Of a DNA stretch of 42,239 nt, positions 41,153 through 42,239 are shown one piece after another. Numbering within the stretch: the first letter of the stretch is position 1; the number at the start of each line of letters is the position of its first letter. A model generated the notes under the pieces. The model worked only from the letters and a program-made list of their open reading frames with translations, was not told where the DNA came from and did no database searches. The position numbers and the translations under genes are program-made. The stretch comes from an uncultured Candidatus Altimarinota bacterium (GTDB lineage: Bacteria > Patescibacteriota > Gracilibacteria > CAIRYL01), in contig CAMZKJ010000010.1 in NCBI GenBank assembly GCA_947311245.1, positions 1 to 42,239 of the forward strand, given 5' to 3'.

Positions 41153-42239
41153 ATGAATGAAGTAAAAACACCAACGGAAACAGAGGAAAAGAAAGAAATT
41201 GAGGGAATCGATTTTATTATTGCTCAAGGTGATAATGATAAAGAACCAAGAAAATATTTTGATGGAGATGAGATTATTGTTGGTAAAAAAAAATATGAGA
41301 TTATTACTCAAAAAGAATATATTCATTCTATAAAGGGAAAAGATGAAGTAATATTTGCTGATAAATATTTAAAAGGAATTAATCTCTCTATTTATGATGC
41401 ATGTAATCCTGTTAGTCCAGAAGAACGCCACTTAAAGGAAACAGAAGAACACGAATGCGCAGAGAGAGGATGTGATTGGGGTGATTTTGCTCCCGCGGGA
41501 ATTAAAAAACTTATTTTCCAAAATTGTTACTGCTATGGACTTAGGTTTAGTGATTTAAATCCTTTATATGCAAAAGTTTCTTTTATAAATAGTGATTTAA
41601 GGTATTCAAATTTTAGTGGAGGTCTTTTATCAAGTATTCATGATGATAGCTTCTCACTTTATTCTTTTGTTAATTCTAATCTATCTAATTCAACATTTAC
41701 TAATGCAACATTGAATGGTGTAAGTTTTATAAAGTCAAATTTAAAAAATACTGATTTCAAAGGAGCAAAACTATTAAAAACATTGTTTTTAGATGTCCAA
41801 AATATTTCAACTCTTTCGAAAGACCAACTTAAAGAAGCTATTTTTACAGAAAAAGAAAAAGAATTATTTAAAGAAAATGAACAAACCAAAAAAAAAATAA
41901 AAGAAATTGGGAAAGAGCACACCACTTCGCTAGTACAAGGTTTTGAAACTTTAAAAGAAGACTTTAAAAAGGAAGAAAAAAATTGGTTTTGGTCTGTTCT
42001 TTTAAGTTTTTTATTCTTGCTTTGTTTGATTATTTGGGTTGTTTTTAGGCAATTAAATATTCCAATTGTTGAACAATTTTTAATTACTATTAATTTATCT
42101 GATTTTCATACTTTATATATAACTGTTTTACCGTTAATAATTTTATTATCTACTTTTATTTATTTCTCTGTTCACCAATACTCAAAATCAAAAAATTTAC
42201 GAATAGAAAATCAGAATAAAATTGCGTTAATTCACGGAT
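41153..42239 (+). CDS. Pentapeptide-repeat membrane protein, C-terminus cut by window edge
   Basis: The frame opens at ATG 41153 (MNEVKTPTETEEKK) and runs past the right edge, at least 362 codons. Residues 1-90 are acidic and unrecognised. A short Cys-containing part follows (HECAERGCDWGDFAP, FQNCYCYGLRF). Residues ~135-205 are degenerate pentapeptide repeats of the A[DN]Lxx type: FINSDLRYSNFSGG, FVNSNLSNSTF, FIKSNLKNTDFKGAKL. A Lys/Glu coiled coil spans ~220-275, then come two membrane helices (~281-299, SVLLSFLFLLCLIIWVVF, and ~322-342). The downstream end NLRIENQNKIALIHG begins another unit. It lies 12 bp after the T-box terminator and so should be switched by uncharged tRNA. It uses more C-ending codons (TGC, CAC, CCC, CGC) than neighbours. 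Function unknown. Confidence 0.8.
   Translation, partial: MNEVKTPTETEEKKEIEGIDFIIAQGDNDKEPRKYFDGDEIIVGKKKYEIITQKEYIHSIKGKDEVIFADKYLKGINLSIYDACNPVSPEERHLKETEEHECAERGCDWGDFAPAGIKKLIFQNCYCYGLRFSDLNPLYAKVSFINSDLRYSNFSGGLLSSIHDDSFSLYSFVNSNLSNSTFTNATLNGVSFIKSNLKNTDFKGAKLLKTLFLDVQNISTLSKDQLKEAIFTEKEKELFKENEQTKKKIKEIGKEHTTSLVQGFETLKEDFKKEEKNWFWSVLLSFLFLLCLIIWVVFRQLNIPIVEQFLITINLSDFHTLYITVLPLIILLSTFIYFSVHQYSKSKNLRIENQNKIALIHG

Noticed and set aside
40985-41326. Minus-strand ORF of 113 codons at 40985-41326
   Set aside because: It is the reverse complement of the T-box leader and the start of the pentapeptide gene; composition is low-complexity Phe/Ile/Asn.

Overview
The window is strongly AT-rich, with long A and T runs, Lys/Asn-heavy proteins and very few Shine-Dalgarno sequences. 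All complete genes stay open under the standard code. Of 18 complete genes, 16 stop with TAA, 2 with TAG and none with TGA. Together with a giant SLH-anchored surface protein of a type I associate with candidate-phyla-radiation genomes, many unrecognised ORFs and scattered single biosynthetic genes, this suggests a Patescibacteria (CPR) bacterium, perhaps near the Gracilibacteria/Peregrinibacteria side. The presence of ribosomal protein L1 argues against the CPR groups that lack it. The placement is inference, not proof.

Layout. 1-8465 is a minus-strand block of unrecognised genes: a very large protein running off the left edge (at least 1,814 codons, with Thr-rich and Val/Glu/Pro repeat segments), a membrane protein with twelve pentapeptide TTDVT-type repeats, a 613-aa Lys/Asn-rich protein and a 112-aa helical protein. 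8620-12547 holds a Trm9-like methyltransferase fused to a WecG/TagA glycosyltransferase, a convergent two-gene unit (a glutamate-racemase-like protein without its catalytic residues, then TrpD), and PncC. 12675-16184 is an apparent operon of a FecR-domain membrane protein and a GT-C-like polytopic membrane protein that carries a G8 tract. 16334-30649 is one 14.3-kb gene for a 4,771-aa surface protein with three SLH domains. It is followed by rplK-rplA and a second, secreted SLH protein (32072-34246).

34354-40750 carries nrdB behind two NrdR boxes spaced exactly 32 bp apart, an RmuC-like membrane nuclease candidate, a small membrane protein on the other strand, a 712-aa protein with a possible divergent RelA/SpoT synthetase domain, and gltX. 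The longest gene-free stretch (40751-41152) contains a convincing T-box riboswitch: promoter, antiterminator with a 7-nt UGGUACC bulge, and a competing terminator. It lies directly upstream of a pentapeptide-repeat membrane protein cut by the right edge.

How the parts relate. Much of the coding capacity goes to the cell surface: two SLH proteins, sugar-transfer enzymes and large repeat proteins. Housekeeping genes (rplK, rplA, gltX, nrdB) are interspersed. Three otherwise unrelated large proteins (5444 minus, 8081 minus, 37024 plus) share a short N-terminal motif of the form F-x-E-x-R-[VI]-[IL]-[FYL]. This motif and the T-box upstream of a pentapeptide-repeat protein are the strongest candidates for something undescribed. 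No tRNA, rRNA, CRISPR array, transposase or integrase was seen.
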